Source: an uncultured Collinsella sp. (GTDB lineage Bacteria > Actinomycetota > Coriobacteriia > Coriobacteriales > Coriobacteriaceae). Taken from it: a DNA stretch of 7,040 bases. The translations under genes were made by a program, and so were the position numbers. The notes below the pieces were generated by a model. It did not search any database, was not told the origin of the DNA, and was given only the letters and a program-made list of their open reading frames with translations. How positions within the stretch are numbered: the first letter of the stretch is position 1; each line of letters opens with the position of its first letter. This document shows positions 6,277 through 7,040 of this stretch, piece by piece. Where the stretch lies: positions 1 through 7,040 of the forward strand of contig CATVQO010000069.1 of the NCBI GenBank assembly GCA_958346165.1, written 5' to 3'.

Positions 6277-7040
6277 CTAGCTCGCGTTGGTGATATCAGA
6301 AGTTAACGGGGCCTTTCCCAGCACCAGGATGTTCTCGGGCGTGCCGCGAAGCTCGGTGTTGGTGGGAACCACGTTGTTCTTGTCCAGGATTGCATTCTCA
6401 ACGCGGGCGCCGCTCTTGATGACGCAGCTCTGGTTGATGATCGAATTGGTCACCGAGGCGCCTTCCTCAACCACAACGCCGCGCGACAGGATCGAGTTGC
6501 GCACGGTGCCCTTGATGATGCAGCCGGCCGAGATGATCGAGTTGCAGGCGTGGCTGCCGGTCGCATAGCGCGAAGGCGGCACGTCGTGAGCCTTGGTCAG
6601 AATCGGGCGCTCGGGGTCAAAGAGATGGTCGGCCACGGTCTGGTCGAGCAGGTCCATGCTGCGACGATACAGCGACTTCTCGCTAAACACGCCCACGACC
6701 TCGCCCTTGTACTCGTAGCTGCACACGTCGATGTTGCCAAAGTCGCCCTGTAGTGCCTCGAGCAGGTCCAGATAGTCGGCGGCCTGGTAGTGGTCGATGA
6801 TCTCGAGCAGCGTCTCGCGGTTGACGATGCAGCAGTCCATAGACGCGTTGTCGCCATACACGACGCCGGCGCTGACGCCCGTCAGACGGCCGTTCTCGTT
6901 GATCTGCAGCTTGGTCTCGTCATCTACGTTGCGCGTGGCCTTGCAGTACACCACGGTCATCTGGGCACCGGAGTTCTCGTGCGCCTCGATGATGGTGTTG
7001 AGGTCCATGTTAAAGATGATGTTGGTGCCCATCATCACAA
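6277..7040 (-). CDS. glgD: GlgD, glucose-1-phosphate adenylyltransferase-like subunit (partial, N-terminus outside window)
   Basis: GlgD is the partner subunit of GlgC in ADP-glucose pyrophosphorylase, which makes ADP-glucose from glucose-1-phosphate and ATP in the cytoplasm for glycogen synthesis. The frame is open to the window edge and 253 residues are visible from the first in-window Met. GlgD proteins are usually about 370 aa, so roughly 115-120 residues, including the nucleotide-binding loop, lie beyond the edge. The visible part begins inside the nucleotidyltransferase fold (GTNIIFNMDLNTIIEAH). From visible residue ~156 it carries the PSRYATGSH motif and then hexapeptide-type turns (NSIISAGCIIKGTV, NSILSRGVVVEEGA, NSIINQSCVIKSGA, NAILDKNNVV) forming the C-terminal left-handed beta-helix. 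The RYATGSH/NSII pattern and lack of typical GlgC C-terminal features favour GlgD over GlgC. It ends in TAG 89 nt before glgA with no terminator between, so co-transcription is likely. The Met at 7036-7038 is internal, not the true start. Confidence 0.9.
   Translation of the reverse strand, partial: VMMGTNIIFNMDLNTIIEAHENSGAQMTVVYCKATRNVDDETKLQINENGRLTGVSAGVVYGDNASMDCCIVNRETLLEIIDHYQAADYLDLLEALQGDFGNIDVCSYEYKGEVVGVFSEKSLYRRSMDLLDQTVADHLFDPERPILTKAHDVPPSRYATGSHACNSIISAGCIIKGTVRNSILSRGVVVEEGASVTNSIINQSCVIKSGARVENAILDKNNVVPTNTELRGTPENILVLGKAPLTSDITNAS

Noticed and set aside
4730..6280. Plus-strand open frames of 271 and 223 codons opposite glgA
   Set aside because: Low-complexity His/Val/Ala/Arg translations with no domain, antisense to conserved GlgA motifs.

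Overview
The window is a stretch of high-GC bacterial chromosome devoted mainly to glycogen and maltodextrin metabolism, with every recognisable gene on the minus strand. Reading in the direction of transcription (high to low coordinates), it holds the C-terminal two thirds of glgD (ADP-glucose pyrophosphorylase-like subunit), a complete glgA (glycogen synthase), a very large gene fusing a GH13 neopullulanase-type amylase to a GH77 4-alpha-glucanotransferase, and a small FmdB-type zinc-ribbon gene. High GC combined with GlgD, a subunit typical of Firmicutes and uncommon in ordinary Actinobacteria, suggests a Coriobacteriia genome, perhaps Collinsella-like. That placement is inference; no rRNA or marker gene is present.

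Layout: 6277-7040 partial glgD; 6188-6276 an 89-nt gap holding a 9-bp hairpin and the glgA Shine-Dalgarno; 3917-6187 glgA, whose last ~266 codons encode a low-complexity Lys/Ala/Thr/Pro/Glu tail resembling histone H1; 3700-3916 an intergenic region with a rho-independent-like terminator for glgA, a probable promoter with an overlapping dyad, and a leader hairpin; 403-3699 the GH13-GH77 fusion; 315-402 a hairpin and a possible fmdB promoter; 78-314 fmdB; 1-77 non-coding as far as visible, with two compact inverted repeats.

How the genes fit together: GlgD would act with a GlgC partner (not in the window) to make ADP-glucose. GlgA polymerises ADP-glucose into alpha-1,4-glucan. The fusion enzyme can cut or debranch alpha-glucans with its GH13 half and reshuffle maltodextrins with its GH77 half. 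glgD and glgA probably share a transcript; the fusion gene probably has its own promoter. FmdB looks functionally unrelated.

No phage, IS element, CRISPR, RNA gene or defence system was seen. The most unusual items are the histone-like tail on glycogen synthase, the GH13-GH77 fusion, and perfect-stem hairpins placed 22-23 nt upstream of three successive start codons.
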